Of a stretch of DNA of 64,000 bases, positions 43,247-52,713 are shown piece after piece (the stretch's first letter is position 1; every line of letters begins with the position of its first letter). The stretch is from Pseudomonas alkylphenolica (GTDB lineage Bacteria; Pseudomonadota; Gammaproteobacteria; Pseudomonadales; Pseudomonadaceae). The position numbers were made by a program, and so were the translations under genes. The stretch spans positions 2,349,501 to 2,413,500 of the forward strand of contig NZ_CP009048.1 of NCBI RefSeq assembly GCF_000746525.1, given 5' to 3'. A model generated the notes under the pieces. It saw nothing but the letters and a program-made list of their open reading frames with translations, was not told where the DNA came from and ran no database searches.

Positions 43247-44032
43247 ATGGACGGCTACTCTCGATTCTGGCGTGACCCGGCGCTGCCGTTCATCGAGGCG
43301 CGCAGCGTCGAGGATGGGCGCAAAGTCTGCTATGCAGCGCATTCCCACGAGAGCTTTTCCATCGGCGCGATCACCGCTGGCCGCAGTACTTATGTGAGCG
43401 GTGACAGCCACCAGCAGGTGAGCGCCGGTACCGTGGTGCTGATGAACCCCGGCGTGGTGCATACCTGCAACCCGATCGAGGGTGAACCCTGGTCGTACCT
43501 CATGCTGTACGTGGACCTGCCCTGGTTGCAGGCGCTGGGGTTCCAGCCGTTCGAGGCGCTCAGCAGCGCTTCGCCGTCCCTCTACCAGGACCTGTGCCAC
43601 CTGCATGCCCTGCTGGTGGATGATCAGTTCAGCATCGCCAGCAAGCACGCTGCGTTATGCATTTTTTTCAGTGAACTGATCCAGCAGTTGCCCTCCGGCG
43701 TGCCGGCAGCGGGGCGGGTCAATCCGCGCTTGCTGGCCGCTGCCGCCTTCATCCGCGAGCACTGCACCCAGCCGTTGCGCCTGCAAGACATTGGCGCGGC
43801 GGCGGGGCTGTCTACCTCATACCTGATCCGCGCCTTCAAGCAACAGTTCGGTCTGACGCCCCATGGCTACCTGTTGGATCAACGGGTGCAGTTTGCCCGC
43901 GCCCGCCTGCGCCGCGGCGCGCTGATCGCCGAGGTGGCGCTGGAAGCCGGGTTTGCCGACCAGGCCCACCTGCAGCGGGCGTTCAAGCGTCACCTGGCGG
44001 CGACCCCCGGCCACTATCGATCAGGCCAGTAA
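43247..44032 (+). CDS. AraC-family regulator with cupin-like N-terminus
   Basis: 261 residues. The N-terminal AraC-type cupin (HSHESFSIGAITAGRSTYVSG, LMNPGVVHTCNP) is followed by a double helix-turn-helix (LRLQDIGAAAGLSTSYLIRAFKQQFG, AEVALEAGFADQAHLQRAFKRH). This architecture is common next to LysE exporters. It lies 5 bp after the XRE-cupin gene and convergent, by 12 bp overlap, with the LysE gene. Confidence 0.87.
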   Translation: MDGYSRFWRDPALPFIEARSVEDGRKVCYAAHSHESFSIGAITAGRSTYVSGDSHQQVSAGTVVLMNPGVVHTCNPIEGEPWSYLMLYVDLPWLQALGFQPFEALSSASPSLYQDLCHLHALLVDDQFSIASKHAALCIFFSELIQQLPSGVPAAGRVNPRLLAAAAFIREHCTQPLRLQDIGAAAGLSTSYLIRAFKQQFGLTPHGYLLDQRVQFARARLRRGALIAEVALEAGFADQAHLQRAFKRHLAATPGHYRSGQ

Positions 44033-44608
44033 CAGGTACAGGGCGCTAGCCACCAGCAGCGCCGCCAGCGCGCGGTTGAACACACGTACGCGGTACGGGT
44101 TACCCAGGTACTGGCTGATGACACTTCCCGCCCAGGCCCAGCTGGCGATGGACAGGTAGCAGATGACAAAGTAGATGCCGGTGAACTGCCAGAGCAGGGT
44201 GGTTTCGCCTTCGCCGACATAAGCGCCGACACCGGCCACGCAGGCCAGCCAGGCCTTGGGGTTGAGCCATTGCAGGGTTGCCCCGGCGAGCATCGAGGGG
44301 GCTGCCGGGGCGCTGCTGTTGGCCAGTTCACCGCGGTCGCTGGCCAGTTTCCAGGCCATGTACAGCAAAAATGCCACGCCGCCGGCATGCAGGACCTGGG
44401 TCATGGCTGGCCAGTAACGCAGCAATTCGTGCAGCCCCAGGCCGATCAGCAACAGCAGCAGGCTGAAGCCCAGGGTGGCACCGGTGACATGCCTGAGGCT
44501 GGCACGCAAGCCATAACGGGCACCGCTGCCCAAGGCGACGATGTTGACCGGACCGGGGGAGATGGAGGCGGCCAGCGCAAAGGCGGCCATGGACAGGGTC
44601 AGACTCAT
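44021..44608 (-). CDS. LysE/RhtB-family exporter
   Basis: 195 residues with about six membrane helices. SPGPVNIVALGSGARYGLRASLRH near 19-42 is the LysE/RhtB signature. It probably exports an amino acid or related metabolite. The neighbouring AraC regulator is the likely controller. Confidence 0.88.
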   Translation of the reverse strand: MSLTLSMAAFALAASISPGPVNIVALGSGARYGLRASLRHVTGATLGFSLLLLLIGLGLHELLRYWPAMTQVLHAGGVAFLLYMAWKLASDRGELANSSAPAAPSMLAGATLQWLNPKAWLACVAGVGAYVGEGETTLLWQFTGIYFVICYLSIASWAWAGSVISQYLGNPYRVRVFNRALAALLVASALYLLLA

Positions 44609-44947
44609 TGGTGTTCATCCTGTAAGAAAGGTGAACTCAGTCTGCTGGTTTGGCTGGAGCAGGTATTGAAGGAAATTGCCCTGCAACCGGTGGGAGCGGG
44701 CTTGCCCCGCGATCGCGGTGTACCTGCCATACCGCATCGCGGGGCAAGCCCGCTCCCACCGTTCTGATACAGAATTTGAAATAGTTTTGCGCTGTAAGAA
44801 ATCCCTGCTGCAATTGTAGGATCTCACCCCCAATTGATATCAGGTTGTTATGACTTCGTTCTCGGAGCCCCCCAGTACCTGGCCGTCCTGGCCATTCTCC
44901 CGTCCCTGTGACGTTTCCCCGCTGTTCGCCCAGATGAGTACCCGCCC
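44609..44947. other. Intergenic region with REP pair, between lysE-like and TerC genes
   Basis: About 340 bp. Apart from the REP pair, it holds an AT-richer stretch near 44765-44850 that probably carries the rightward TerC-gene promoter. I could not recognise a manganese riboswitch or other structured leader. Confidence 0.5.
44688..44761. repeat. REP inverted pair
   Basis: CCGGTGGGAGCGGGCTTGCC and its inverted copy are separated by about 20 bp, in the gap between two divergent genes. Confidence 0.93.
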
Positions 44948-46519
44948 ATGGAATGGCTAGCCGACCCCACGGCCTGGCTGGGCCTTGCCACGCTGATTGT
45001 TCTGGAACTGGTGCTGGGTATCGACAACCTGGTGTTCATCGCCATCCTTGCCGACAAGCTGCCACCGCATCAGCGCGACCGTGCGCGGGTGATCGGTTTG
45101 TCCCTGGCGTTGATCATGCGCCTGGGCTTGCTGGCCAGTATTTCCTGGATGGTGACCCTGACCGAACCGTTGTTCGAGGTGCTCGGCAAGAGCTTCTCCG
45201 GCCGTGACCTGATCATGCTCTTCGGTGGTGTGTTCCTGCTGTTCAAGGCCACCATGGAACTGCACGAACGCCTGGAGGGCCATGTCGCGCAGTCCGGTGG
45301 CAGCACCCGTCATGCCGCGTTCTTGCCTATCGTCGCGCAGATCGTGGTGCTCGACGCGGTGTTCTCGCTGGACGCGGTGATCACTGCCGTGGGCATGGTC
45401 GAGCAGTTGTCGGTGATGATGATCGCGGTGATTTTCTCGATCGGTATCATGATCGTCGCCAGCAAGCCGTTGACACGTTTCGTCAACAGCCACCCGACGG
45501 TGATCATGCTGTGCCTGGGCTTCTTGATGATGATCGGCTTCGTCCTGACTGCGGAAGGGCTGGGCTTCCATATTCCCAAGGGCTATCTGTACACGGCTAT
45601 CGGTTTCGCCATTGTGGTCGAACTGTTCAACCAGGTGGCCCGTGCCCGACGCAAGCGCAGCCTGCAGCAACACCGGCCGTTGCGTGAACGCACGGCCCAT
45701 GCGGTGCTGCGTCTGTTGGGCGGGCGGCGTATCGAGGCGGACGAGGTTGGTGAGGAAATTGCCGACCTGGTCGAGGGCGGCGAGGAGCATGTGCTGTTCG
45801 ATCGGCGCGAGCGGGTGATGATCAGCGGTGTGCTGAACCTTGCCGAACGTCCGATCAAGACGCTGATGACCGTGCGGGCCCAGGTCGATGCCATCGACCT
45901 GGCGCAAACTCCGCACGCCATTCGTACGGCGTTGATGCATTCGTCCTACTCGCGCTTGCCACTGATCCGCAACGGTCGTATCGAAGAACCACTGGGCTTT
46001 GTGCACAAGAAGGAGTTGCTCAAGGAGCTGCTGGCCGGTAACGAGCCAGACCTGGAAAGCCTGGTTCGCGCGCCGCTGAACCTGCTGGAGAGCTTCAGCA
46101 TCCTCAACGCCCTGGAACAGATGCGCAACCAGTCGACGCACATCGCTTTTGTGGTCAACGAGTTCGGTGACTTCACCGGCATCCTGACCATGACCGACAT
46201 CCTCGAGTCCATCGCCGGTGAATTGCCTGATGCCAGCGAGGTCGAGGGGCCGGGGATCGTCGAGGACGAGCAGGGCTTTGTCGTCAGCGGTGCCTTGAAC
46301 CTGAGCCAGATCCAGGCGCGCACCGGCTTTGCCGCCAAACCGACCGAGGATTACCAGACCCTCGCCGGTCTGGTCATGAGCCTGCTTGATCGCTTGCCGG
46401 TGGTCGGCGACTGCCTGCAGTGGAATGGTTGGCAGATGACTGTGGTTGCGGTGGAGGAACGTCGGGTCCGCGAGGTACGCCTCAGACCGAGCGCCGCTGA
46501 TGGCGCAGCAGGTGCTTGA
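44948..46519 (+). CDS. TerC-family membrane protein with CBS pair and CorC/HlyC domain
   Basis: 523 residues. The N-terminal TerC domain has about seven helices and metal-site acidic motifs ([18 protein letters not shown] near 18-35, [17 protein letters not shown] near 135-151). A CBS pair (about 290-415) and a C-terminal transporter-associated CorC_HlyC domain (about 425-515, [14 protein letters not shown]) follow. TerC relatives handle manganese or other metal export; the CBS pair may sense adenosyl ligands. Its 3' end overlaps the convergent permease gene by 38 bp. Confidence 0.9.
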   Translation: MEWLADPTAWLGLATLIVLELVLGIDNLVFIAILADKLPPHQRDRARVIGLSLALIMRLGLLASISWMVTLTEPLFEVLGKSFSGRDLIMLFGGVFLLFKATMELHERLEGHVAQSGGSTRHAAFLPIVAQIVVLDAVFSLDAVITAVGMVEQLSVMMIAVIFSIGIMIVASKPLTRFVNSHPTVIMLCLGFLMMIGFVLTAEGLGFHIPKGYLYTAIGFAIVVELFNQVARARRKRSLQQHRPLRERTAHAVLRLLGGRRIEADEVGEEIADLVEGGEEHVLFDRRERVMISGVLNLAERPIKTLMTVRAQVDAIDLAQTPHAIRTALMHSSYSRLPLIRNGRIEEPLGFVHKKELLKELLAGNEPDLESLVRAPLNLLESFSILNALEQMRNQSTHIAFVVNEFGDFTGILTMTDILESIAGELPDASEVEGPGIVEDEQGFVVSGALNLSQIQARTGFAAKPTEDYQTLAGLVMSLLDRLPVVGDCLQWNGWQMTVVAVEERRVREVRLRPSAADGAAGA

Positions 46520-47369
46520 CGCCTTCAAGGATCAGCACCACGACTGCCAGCCAGATCGGCAGGTAGGTCAGCCACTGGTCGGGACCGATGGTCTCGCCCA
46601 GTAGCAGGGCCACAGCCACCAGCAGCACCGGCTCGACATAACTGAGCAGGCCGAACAGGCTGAACGCCAGCAGGCGGCTTGCCAGTACGTAGCAGATCAG
46701 CGCCAGCGCGCTGATCACCCCCAGCAACGGAATCAGGCCGTACAGGGCCGGGTGTTCGACCAGGTCCTGGGCGCTCAACGGGCCCTGGATGACAAAGTAC
46801 AGCGCCGTCGGCAGCAGCAGGCACATGTCGGCCCACAGGCCACCGAGGTGGTCGGTGCGGCATTTGCGCCGCAGGATGAAGTACAGCGGATAGCCGATGG
46901 CGACCAGCAGGGTTTCCCAGGCGAAACTGCCGTGCTGGTACAGCTCGTGGGCAACGCCGGTTGCGGCACAGGCCACCGCCAGTTTCTGCAGGCGTGACAG
47001 GCGTTCACCGTAGACCACGCGCCCGGTCAGAACCATGGTCAGCGGCAGCAGAAAATACCCCAGCGACACCTCCAGGCTGCGCCCGTGCAACGGCGCCCAG
47101 AGGAACAGCCAGAGCTGCACACCCATCAGCGATGAGGTGCCGATCAACCCCAGCAGCAGTATCGGCTTGTGCCGGATCCGTTTGAGCAGGCCGGTAATCA
47201 GCGGCCAGTCCTTGCTCAGCAGCATGAACAGGGTCAGGCAGGGCAGGGTCAGCAGGGTACGCCAGCCAAAGACTTCCTCACCGTCAAGCGGTGTTAACAG
47301 CGAGGTGTAGAAATACATCACGGCGAACAAGCACGACGCCATGACTGATGAAACGATGCCTTTGGACAC
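46482..47369 (-). CDS. EamA-family (RarD-like) permease
   Basis: 295 residues with ten hydrophobic helices in two EamA repeats. [19 protein letters not shown] at the start and the [19 protein letters not shown] helix near 250 are RarD-like. The substrate is unknown. It lies 32 bp downstream of the EAL-protein gene on the same strand. Confidence 0.87.
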   Translation of the reverse strand: MSKGIVSSVMASCLFAVMYFYTSLLTPLDGEEVFGWRTLLTLPCLTLFMLLSKDWPLITGLLKRIRHKPILLLGLIGTSSLMGVQLWLFLWAPLHGRSLEVSLGYFLLPLTMVLTGRVVYGERLSRLQKLAVACAATGVAHELYQHGSFAWETLLVAIGYPLYFILRRKCRTDHLGGLWADMCLLLPTALYFVIQGPLSAQDLVEHPALYGLIPLLGVISALALICYVLASRLLAFSLFGLLSYVEPVLLVAVALLLGETIGPDQWLTYLPIWLAVVVLILEGVKHLLRHQRRSV

Positions 47370-47401
47370 GAGGGCCTCTGTAGCAGGAAAAAGAAGGGCG
47401 C

Positions 47402-48982
47402 TCAGCCACCCTGGGTCAGGACCTGGTTGTCAGTGGTTGACGCCAGGCCTTGTGCCTCCAGGGCCTGAATGAATGCCTCGGCCGACATTGGCCGGGCAAA
47501 CAGGTAGCCTTGCTGGAAATCGACGTTGTGCCGGGCCAGGTAGTCACGTTGTGCCTCGGTTTCCACCCCTTCGGCAACGATACCCAGGCCCAGCTTGCTC
47601 GAAAGCTCGATGATACTGTCGAGGATATGCAACGACAGCGCATCACCGCCAATCATCGACACGAAGCTCTGGTCGATCTTCAGATAGTCGACCTGGAACT
47701 GCCGCAAATAAGCCAGGCTCGATTGTCCGGTACCGAAGTCGTCCACAGCAATCATCACTCCCAGGTCGTGAAGCCCGGCAAACAACGCATGGGTGACCTC
47801 GCTCGGGGAAATGAGTTTGCGCTCGGTCAATTCCAGGGTCAGGCGCACGCGGCCCTTGGGAAAGGCTGCGAGGAACGCATGGCAGTCATCGAGCAGGGCC
47901 AGATCCTGGCAATGATCGGCGGTGATGTTGATACCGATGTGAAAGCCATCCGCCATGCGCGCGGCATGCGGGGCCAATACCTCGACGGTACGGGCCATCA
48001 GCTGGCGGGTCATGGGCACGATCTGGCCGCTGTGTTCGGCATAGGGGATGAACAGGTCAGGACGGACCAGGCCTTCGCGTGGATGCTGCCAGCGCATCAG
48101 CACCTCGACACCGGCCCAGCGGTAGTCGCCATGGCGTACCACGGGCTGGAAGTAGGGGATGAACTCGTTGGCCTCGATGGCCCGCTGCAGTTCCACCCGT
48201 GGCGAGCTGGCCCGGCGCAGTTGCCAGTAGCAGGTAACGGCCGCCATGGCGCCGAGCATTACCAGCAGACCGAACAGGGCCGGATACTCGCTGCGCATTT
48301 GTTCGCCAACCTTGCCCTGGGTGTAACCGCTGTGAATAGAGAAGGGATAGCGCGTCGAAACATACTCGCTGGCGGCCACCTCAGATGTTGGGGCAAGGCC
48401 TTTGTGGACCTGACCACTGCGGTCTATCCAGTTTTGCCCCACTTGCAGGATTAACTGATTGTCGGTGCCGAGCAGGTAGAGGGCCCCGATCAGATGATCG
48501 CCATCGACTGTGGTGATAGCGCCCCGTTCGCCTTCAGACACCCGGTACACCAGCAATGGATGCCCGGGGGTTACCGAATTGCCATCCATCAGCCACAGTT
48601 TGCCTTGAACATAGTTATCGACGTTGACCGGCTCGCTGTAAGGCCCGAACAGTGAGTTGCAATACAGTTCGCCGCGGTACTCGAGGTTGGTGGAGCGAAC
48701 AAAGGCGCGCCGGGTGACTTGATCACGCAGGGCCAGTTTTTCTTCAACGCACGGATGACCGGCCAGCGGCAGCAGTTCACTGGCGGCGCGGGAGGCACTG
48801 TCGAGGATCCGTTCAATCTGGCCACCTACCCGTTGTGCACTGGCTTCGCTGCGGTTCTGCAGCTCCCGGCCGGCTTGCCAGTGCATGATCAGCAGTCCGC
48901 ACACCATGGGCAAGGCACCGACCAGCCAGGGCAAGAGTGTGCGCCAAAGGCGTAAAGGGCGGTGTTTTACCGAAAAGGGCAT
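47402..48982 (-). CDS. CSS-motif cyclic-di-GMP phosphodiesterase (EAL)
   Basis: 526 residues. TM1 near 15-35, a periplasmic CSS sensor (HPCVEEKLALR, LYCNSLFGPY) with the redox-type Cys pair, TM2 near 235-255, then an EAL domain. The EAL signature reads E-V-L (VEVLMRW); other metal and catalytic residues are present (NITADH, LELTER, DDFGTGQSSL, DYLKIDQSFV, EGVET), so it should be active. The ATG at 48982 is chosen because it gives a short stub before TM1. Such enzymes lower c-di-GMP when the periplasm is oxidised or reduced. Confidence 0.9.
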   Translation of the reverse strand: MPFSVKHRPLRLWRTLLPWLVGALPMVCGLLIMHWQAGRELQNRSEASAQRVGGQIERILDSASRAASELLPLAGHPCVEEKLALRDQVTRRAFVRSTNLEYRGELYCNSLFGPYSEPVNVDNYVQGKLWLMDGNSVTPGHPLLVYRVSEGERGAITTVDGDHLIGALYLLGTDNQLILQVGQNWIDRSGQVHKGLAPTSEVAASEYVSTRYPFSIHSGYTQGKVGEQMRSEYPALFGLLVMLGAMAAVTCYWQLRRASSPRVELQRAIEANEFIPYFQPVVRHGDYRWAGVEVLMRWQHPREGLVRPDLFIPYAEHSGQIVPMTRQLMARTVEVLAPHAARMADGFHIGINITADHCQDLALLDDCHAFLAAFPKGRVRLTLELTERKLISPSEVTHALFAGLHDLGVMIAVDDFGTGQSSLAYLRQFQVDYLKIDQSFVSMIGGDALSLHILDSIIELSSKLGLGIVAEGVETEAQRDYLARHNVDFQQGYLFARPMSAEAFIQALEAQGLASTTDNQVLTQGG

Positions 48983-49107
48983 AGGGACTAACCTGAAAAA
49001 TACAGAACTGCGCAGAGGATAGCCGTACGTCGGAATCGTGTCTGAACTTAAAGTGCGACAAATTGGATTACGCACTGTAGAATCATCTTACGCATACAAT
49101 AATAAGG

Positions 49108-49126
49108 TTCCTCGCCACTCGAGGAA
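49108..49126. promoter_or_regulatory. Inverted repeat in the hpd upstream region
   Basis: TTCCTCG-N5-CGAGGAA is a 7-bp inverted repeat in the 310-bp region between the divergent EAL gene and hpd. It could be an operator for hpd. No known regulator site was matched and nothing else notable was seen in this region. Confidence 0.3.
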
Positions 49127-49292
49127 TCAACCCGCCGAGAATGGGTCCATATGAAGTGTCATGGGTTCAAGCTGATCTATGGTGACTACCTCGCACGCAG
49201 TGTGAGGGGCATCTCCTGCGCGCCGCCATCTTCGCTCGACATCGATAGCAAGTAATCACCGTTTTTAGCGCTTTGATGATGAGGTAATGAGC

Positions 49293-50369
49293 ATGGCCGA
49301 CATTTTTGAAAACCCGATGGGCCTGATGGGCTTCGAATTCATCGAGTTCGCTTCGCCGACCCCAGGCGTCCTGGAGCCGATCTTCCAGATCATGGGCTTC
49401 ACCAAGGTGGCGACCCACCGTTCCAAGGATGTGCACCTGTACCGCCAGGGTGACATCAACCTGATCCTCAACAACGAACCGAAAAGCATCGCTTCGTACT
49501 TCGCGGCCGAGCACGGTCCGTCGGTGTGCGGCATGGCTTTTCGCGTGCGCAACGCCCATGAGGCCTACGCCCGTGCCCTGGAACTGGGGGCTCAGCCGGT
49601 AGAAATCGAAACCGGTCCGATGGAGCTGCGCCTGCCGGCGATCAAAGGCATCGGCGGTGCGCCGCTGTACCTGATCGACCGTTTCGAAGAAGGCAGCTCG
49701 ATCTACGACATCGACTTCAATTTCATTGAAGGTGTCGACCGTCACCCGGTCGGTGCCGGCCTGAAGATCATCGATCACCTGACCCATAACGTTTACCGTG
49801 GACGCATGGCCTATTGGGCGGCGTTTTACGAGAAACTGTTCAACTTCCGCGAAATCCGTTACTTCGACATCAAAGGCGAGTACACCGGCCTGACCTCCAA
49901 GGCCATGACCGCGCCCGATGGCATGATCCGTATCCCGTTGAACGAAGAGTCGTCCAAGGGCGCCGGGCAGATCGAAGAGTTCCTGATGCAGTTCAACGGC
50001 GAAGGCATTCAGCATGTGGCCTTCCTCACCGATGACCTGCTCAAGAGCTGGGATGCGCTGAAGAAACTGGGCATGCGCTTCATGACTGCGCCGCCGCAAA
50101 CCTACTACGAAATGCTCGAAGGTCGTTTGCCAGGTCACGGCGAGCCAGTCGACGAACTGCAGGCCCGCGGCATCCTGCTCGATGGCTCTTCGCAGCCCGA
50201 CGACAAGCGTCTGCTGTTGCAGATCTTCTCGGAAACCCTGATGGGGCCGGTGTTCTTCGAGTTCATCCAGCGCAAGGGCGATGACGGCTTTGGTGAAGGT
50301 AACTTCAAGGCACTGTTCGAATCCATCGAGCGCGATCAGGTACGCCGCGGTGTGCTGAACGCCGAGTAA
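49293..50369 (+). CDS. hpd: 4-hydroxyphenylpyruvate dioxygenase
   Basis: 358 residues, the same length as P. fluorescens HPPD. It converts 4-hydroxyphenylpyruvate to homogentisate in tyrosine breakdown. Iron ligands fall in [11 protein letters not shown] (His161), [10 protein letters not shown] (His240) and FFEFIQRKG (Glu322). GAGG lies eight bases before the ATG at 49293; the ATG at 49287 is too close to it. It is monocistronic, with its own terminator. Confidence 0.96.
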   Translation: MADIFENPMGLMGFEFIEFASPTPGVLEPIFQIMGFTKVATHRSKDVHLYRQGDINLILNNEPKSIASYFAAEHGPSVCGMAFRVRNAHEAYARALELGAQPVEIETGPMELRLPAIKGIGGAPLYLIDRFEEGSSIYDIDFNFIEGVDRHPVGAGLKIIDHLTHNVYRGRMAYWAAFYEKLFNFREIRYFDIKGEYTGLTSKAMTAPDGMIRIPLNEESSKGAGQIEEFLMQFNGEGIQHVAFLTDDLLKSWDALKKLGMRFMTAPPQTYYEMLEGRLPGHGEPVDELQARGILLDGSSQPDDKRLLLQIFSETLMGPVFFEFIQRKGDDGFGEGNFKALFESIERDQVRRGVLNAE

Positions 50370-50386
50370 TCGAGCGCCATGACAGT

Positions 50387-50420
50387 AAAAGGCCATTGAG
50401 GGTTCTCAATGGCCTTTTTT
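50387..50420. terminator. Bidirectional rho-independent terminator after hpd
   Basis: AAAAGGCCATTGAG pairs with CTCAATGGCCTTTT around a 4-base loop, followed by a T-run and preceded by an A-run. It serves hpd rightward and the CSS-domain gene leftward. Confidence 0.9.
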
Positions 50421-50430
50421 GTTTGTGCTG

Positions 50431-51234
50431 TCAGGGCTGCGCAGGCGTTGAACGATTTCTCGTTCTTCTGAACATCCCCCAGTATCCGGCTGCCGAGGTC
50501 ATGATGCCGACCAGCAGCAGTGACGGTAAGGCACTGCGCATCGCCTGGCGAATCACCTGCCAGGATTCGCCGTCCGGATAACCGGCGTGTACGGTGTACC
50601 CATACTGTTCTGATGTGAGCTTCAGGGTGTTTTCTGCATGATTGGGTACCTTGTAGTACTCGCCGTTGCCGGTTTCCCAGACATACTGGCCACCGAATTG
50701 CAGACTCAACACCACAGAGTTCTGGAAACCGAGCAACTCTGCCTGCAGGACCTTGAGGTTGGCGGCAGTAATTATCGCGGAACGGCCCTCCTGCAGCCGA
50801 TACAGCAGGATGTCCGAGCCCGGGGTTGCAATGTTGCTTGGGTACACGCGCAGACGCCCTTCAACATAACTGCCCAGATCAAGGGTGATATCTGTCGAAC
50901 CATACAGCGTACTGCAATAAATTCGATTGTCCTTTTTCAGTGCCAATGAGCGTACGTTCGGTTGTTTGACCATTTCCATGCGCAAGTCAGACAAAACCGC
51001 TTCACAGGGCTTATCAAGCAGTTTTATGGCTTGCTGACTGGTGTCGTGCAGGGACTGGATAACCCTGTCGATGGCGTACACGGCTTCGCGAGCGGTCACC
51101 TCAATGGTTTCTTCTTGCTTACGGTCGACCTGCAACACAAGTACCAGCAGGCCACAGGTGACAGGTGCCAGCCCGATCAGAAGGGTGACAAGAAACTCGA
51201 TCAGGCTACGCCCGGCGTGGGAGTGTGGAACCAT
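50431..51234 (-). CDS. CSS-motif sensor domain protein lacking an EAL domain
   Basis: 267 residues. TM1 at about 12-33, a periplasmic CSS domain (DKPCEAVLSDLR, RIYCSTLYGSTD) with its Cys pair, TM2 near 233-252, then a short basic tail (FRRTRNRSTPAQP) and a stop. Related proteins continue into an EAL domain. The hpd terminator follows at once, with no EAL remnant. It may be a stand-alone sensor, a partner of the EAL protein 2.2 kb away, or a fixed truncation. Confidence 0.8.
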   Translation of the reverse strand: MVPHSHAGRSLIEFLVTLLIGLAPVTCGLLVLVLQVDRKQEETIEVTAREAVYAIDRVIQSLHDTSQQAIKLLDKPCEAVLSDLRMEMVKQPNVRSLALKKDNRIYCSTLYGSTDITLDLGSYVEGRLRVYPSNIATPGSDILLYRLQEGRSAIITAANLKVLQAELLGFQNSVVLSLQFGGQYVWETGNGEYYKVPNHAENTLKLTSEQYGYTVHAGYPDGESWQVIRQAMRSALPSLLLVGIMTSAAGYWGMFRRTRNRSTPAQP

Positions 51235-51342
51235 GGTTGGGTGCCTCTATGCTGAACGGAGGGTCAGCATAGAGAAGCGCACCCGGGTCGCCTGTAGGCG
51301 TCATTGCTAGCGGCTGTAGTACTCTTCAACTTGACGTCAGGT

Positions 51343-52047
51343 TCAAGTGGCCTTGCCTGCAGCCAGGGACTTCACAACCAACCTGGCTACCGCTGCCCCG
51401 GATGCCGGATTCTGGCCGGTGATCAATCGGCCTTCTTTCTGGTCGGCGATGGCAAATTCTTTCCAGGGATCTTCTGCCTTGCGATAGATCCCGCCCCGGG
51501 CACTCAGTTCGGTCTCGGTCAGGTAGGGTACCACTTTGTCCAGTTCGGCCAATTGTTCTTCGATATTGGAGAACCCCGTCACTTCACGGTCCTTGACCAG
51601 CAGCGTGTTGTCGCTGAGCTTGATATTGAGCAGCCCCACGGCACCATGACAGACTGAAGCGACCACCCCCCCGGCCTCGAAAATGCGTCGCGCCAGGTCC
51701 TGCAGCCCGGCATTGTCCGGGAAGTCCCAGATAACCCCGTGTCCGCCGGCATAGTAGATCGCTGCGTAGTCCTGAGCCTTGACCTGGCCAGGGCTCAAGG
51801 TGCTGCCCAGGCGATTCATGAAGGCTTTGTTGTTGTACCACTCCCAGTCAATGTCCTGGGCCATGCTCAGGCTGTGAGGGTCGATCGGCACATAGCCACC
51901 CGCCGGGCTGAGGTAATCGACCTTGTAGCCTGCCTTCTCGACGTGCTCGACAAAATGCACCGCCTCACCCAGCCAGAGCCCGGTGGCACGTTTGAGCGTC
52001 GGGTATTTGGCCGTATTGGTCAGGACCACCAGAATCTTTTTGCTCAT
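51343..52047 (-). CDS. DJ-1/PfpI family protein (Hsp31-like)
   Basis: 234 residues. The nucleophile elbow is ASVCHGAVGLLN near 130, with AIYYAGGHGVIWDFPD near 95-110, as in Hsp31/HchA and class I glutamine amidotransferase-like proteins. These act as glyoxalase III or protein/nucleotide repair enzymes. AGGGAG precedes the ATG at 52047. Function in detail is unknown. Confidence 0.88.
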   Translation of the reverse strand: MSKKILVVLTNTAKYPTLKRATGLWLGEAVHFVEHVEKAGYKVDYLSPAGGYVPIDPHSLSMAQDIDWEWYNNKAFMNRLGSTLSPGQVKAQDYAAIYYAGGHGVIWDFPDNAGLQDLARRIFEAGGVVASVCHGAVGLLNIKLSDNTLLVKDREVTGFSNIEEQLAELDKVVPYLTETELSARGGIYRKAEDPWKEFAIADQKEGRLITGQNPASGAAVARLVVKSLAAGKAT

Positions 52048-52200
52048 CACCAGACTCCCTTCACTGGATCGGACCCGGTTCGCCCGGATCACCAAGGTAA
52101 ACCCCTACAGCATAGTAGTGCCTGGCCAGGTTGCCATTCCTTGCTGGCTGTGTGCTAGCCTTGCTGGAGCCTCGAATCTGACACTGGAGTCAACAGCCTC

Positions 52201-52659
52201 ATGAGCAACACGACAGCGCAAACGGACGAATTCATGCAGGCCGCCATCGACGAGGCGCGCCAGGGGCTGGAGGAGGGCGGCATTCCGATCGGTTCGGTGC
52301 TGGTGCACAAGGGCAAGATCATCGGTCGCGGGCACAATCGGCGGGTGCAGTCCGGCAGCGCAATCCTGCATGGCGAAATGGACGCACTGGAGAATGCCGG
52401 GCGACAGTCGGCCAGGGTGTATGCCGAGTCGACGCTGTACACCACCTTGTCTCCCTGTGCGATGTGCAGTGGCGCGATCCTGTTGTACGGGATCAAGCGG
52501 GTGATCGTCGGCGAAAACCAGACCTTCCTCGGTGAAGAGGCGTTGCTCAAGTCCCGCGGTGTGGCACTTGAGGTTCAACACAATGACGCCTGCATCGGCA
52601 TGATGAAGGATTTCATCAAAGCCCGGCCAGAGCTGTGGAACGAGGATATCGGTCGCTAG
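52201..52659 (+). CDS. Nucleoside/cytosine deaminase, fungal Fcy1-like
   Basis: 152 residues. Zinc site H57-x-E59 (LHGEMDALENAG) and C86-x2-C89 (SPCAMCSGAIL). LYTTLSPC, VIVGENQTF and the end PELWNEDIG closely follow yeast cytosine deaminase (LYTTLSPC, VVGENVNF, PQDWFEDIG as I remember it), rather than bacterial CodA, which is an unrelated amidohydrolase. It probably deaminates cytosine to uracil. A guanine or other base substrate is possible. Confidence 0.88.
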   Translation: MSNTTAQTDEFMQAAIDEARQGLEEGGIPIGSVLVHKGKIIGRGHNRRVQSGSAILHGEMDALENAGRQSARVYAESTLYTTLSPCAMCSGAILLYGIKRVIVGENQTFLGEEALLKSRGVALEVQHNDACIGMMKDFIKARPELWNEDIGR

Positions 52660-52713
52660 GAGCGACTGGCAGCGGTGCAGGTGCTCCAATAGCAGATAGA
52701 CCATGGTCCGCGC

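Noticed and set aside
44831..44844. AATTGATATCAGGT as an ANR box
   Set aside because: Only the left half-site is present; the right half does not match ATCAA.
44762..44947. Possible manganese riboswitch ahead of the TerC-CBS gene
   Set aside because: I looked because TerC genes can have one, but saw no matching conserved core or helix pattern.
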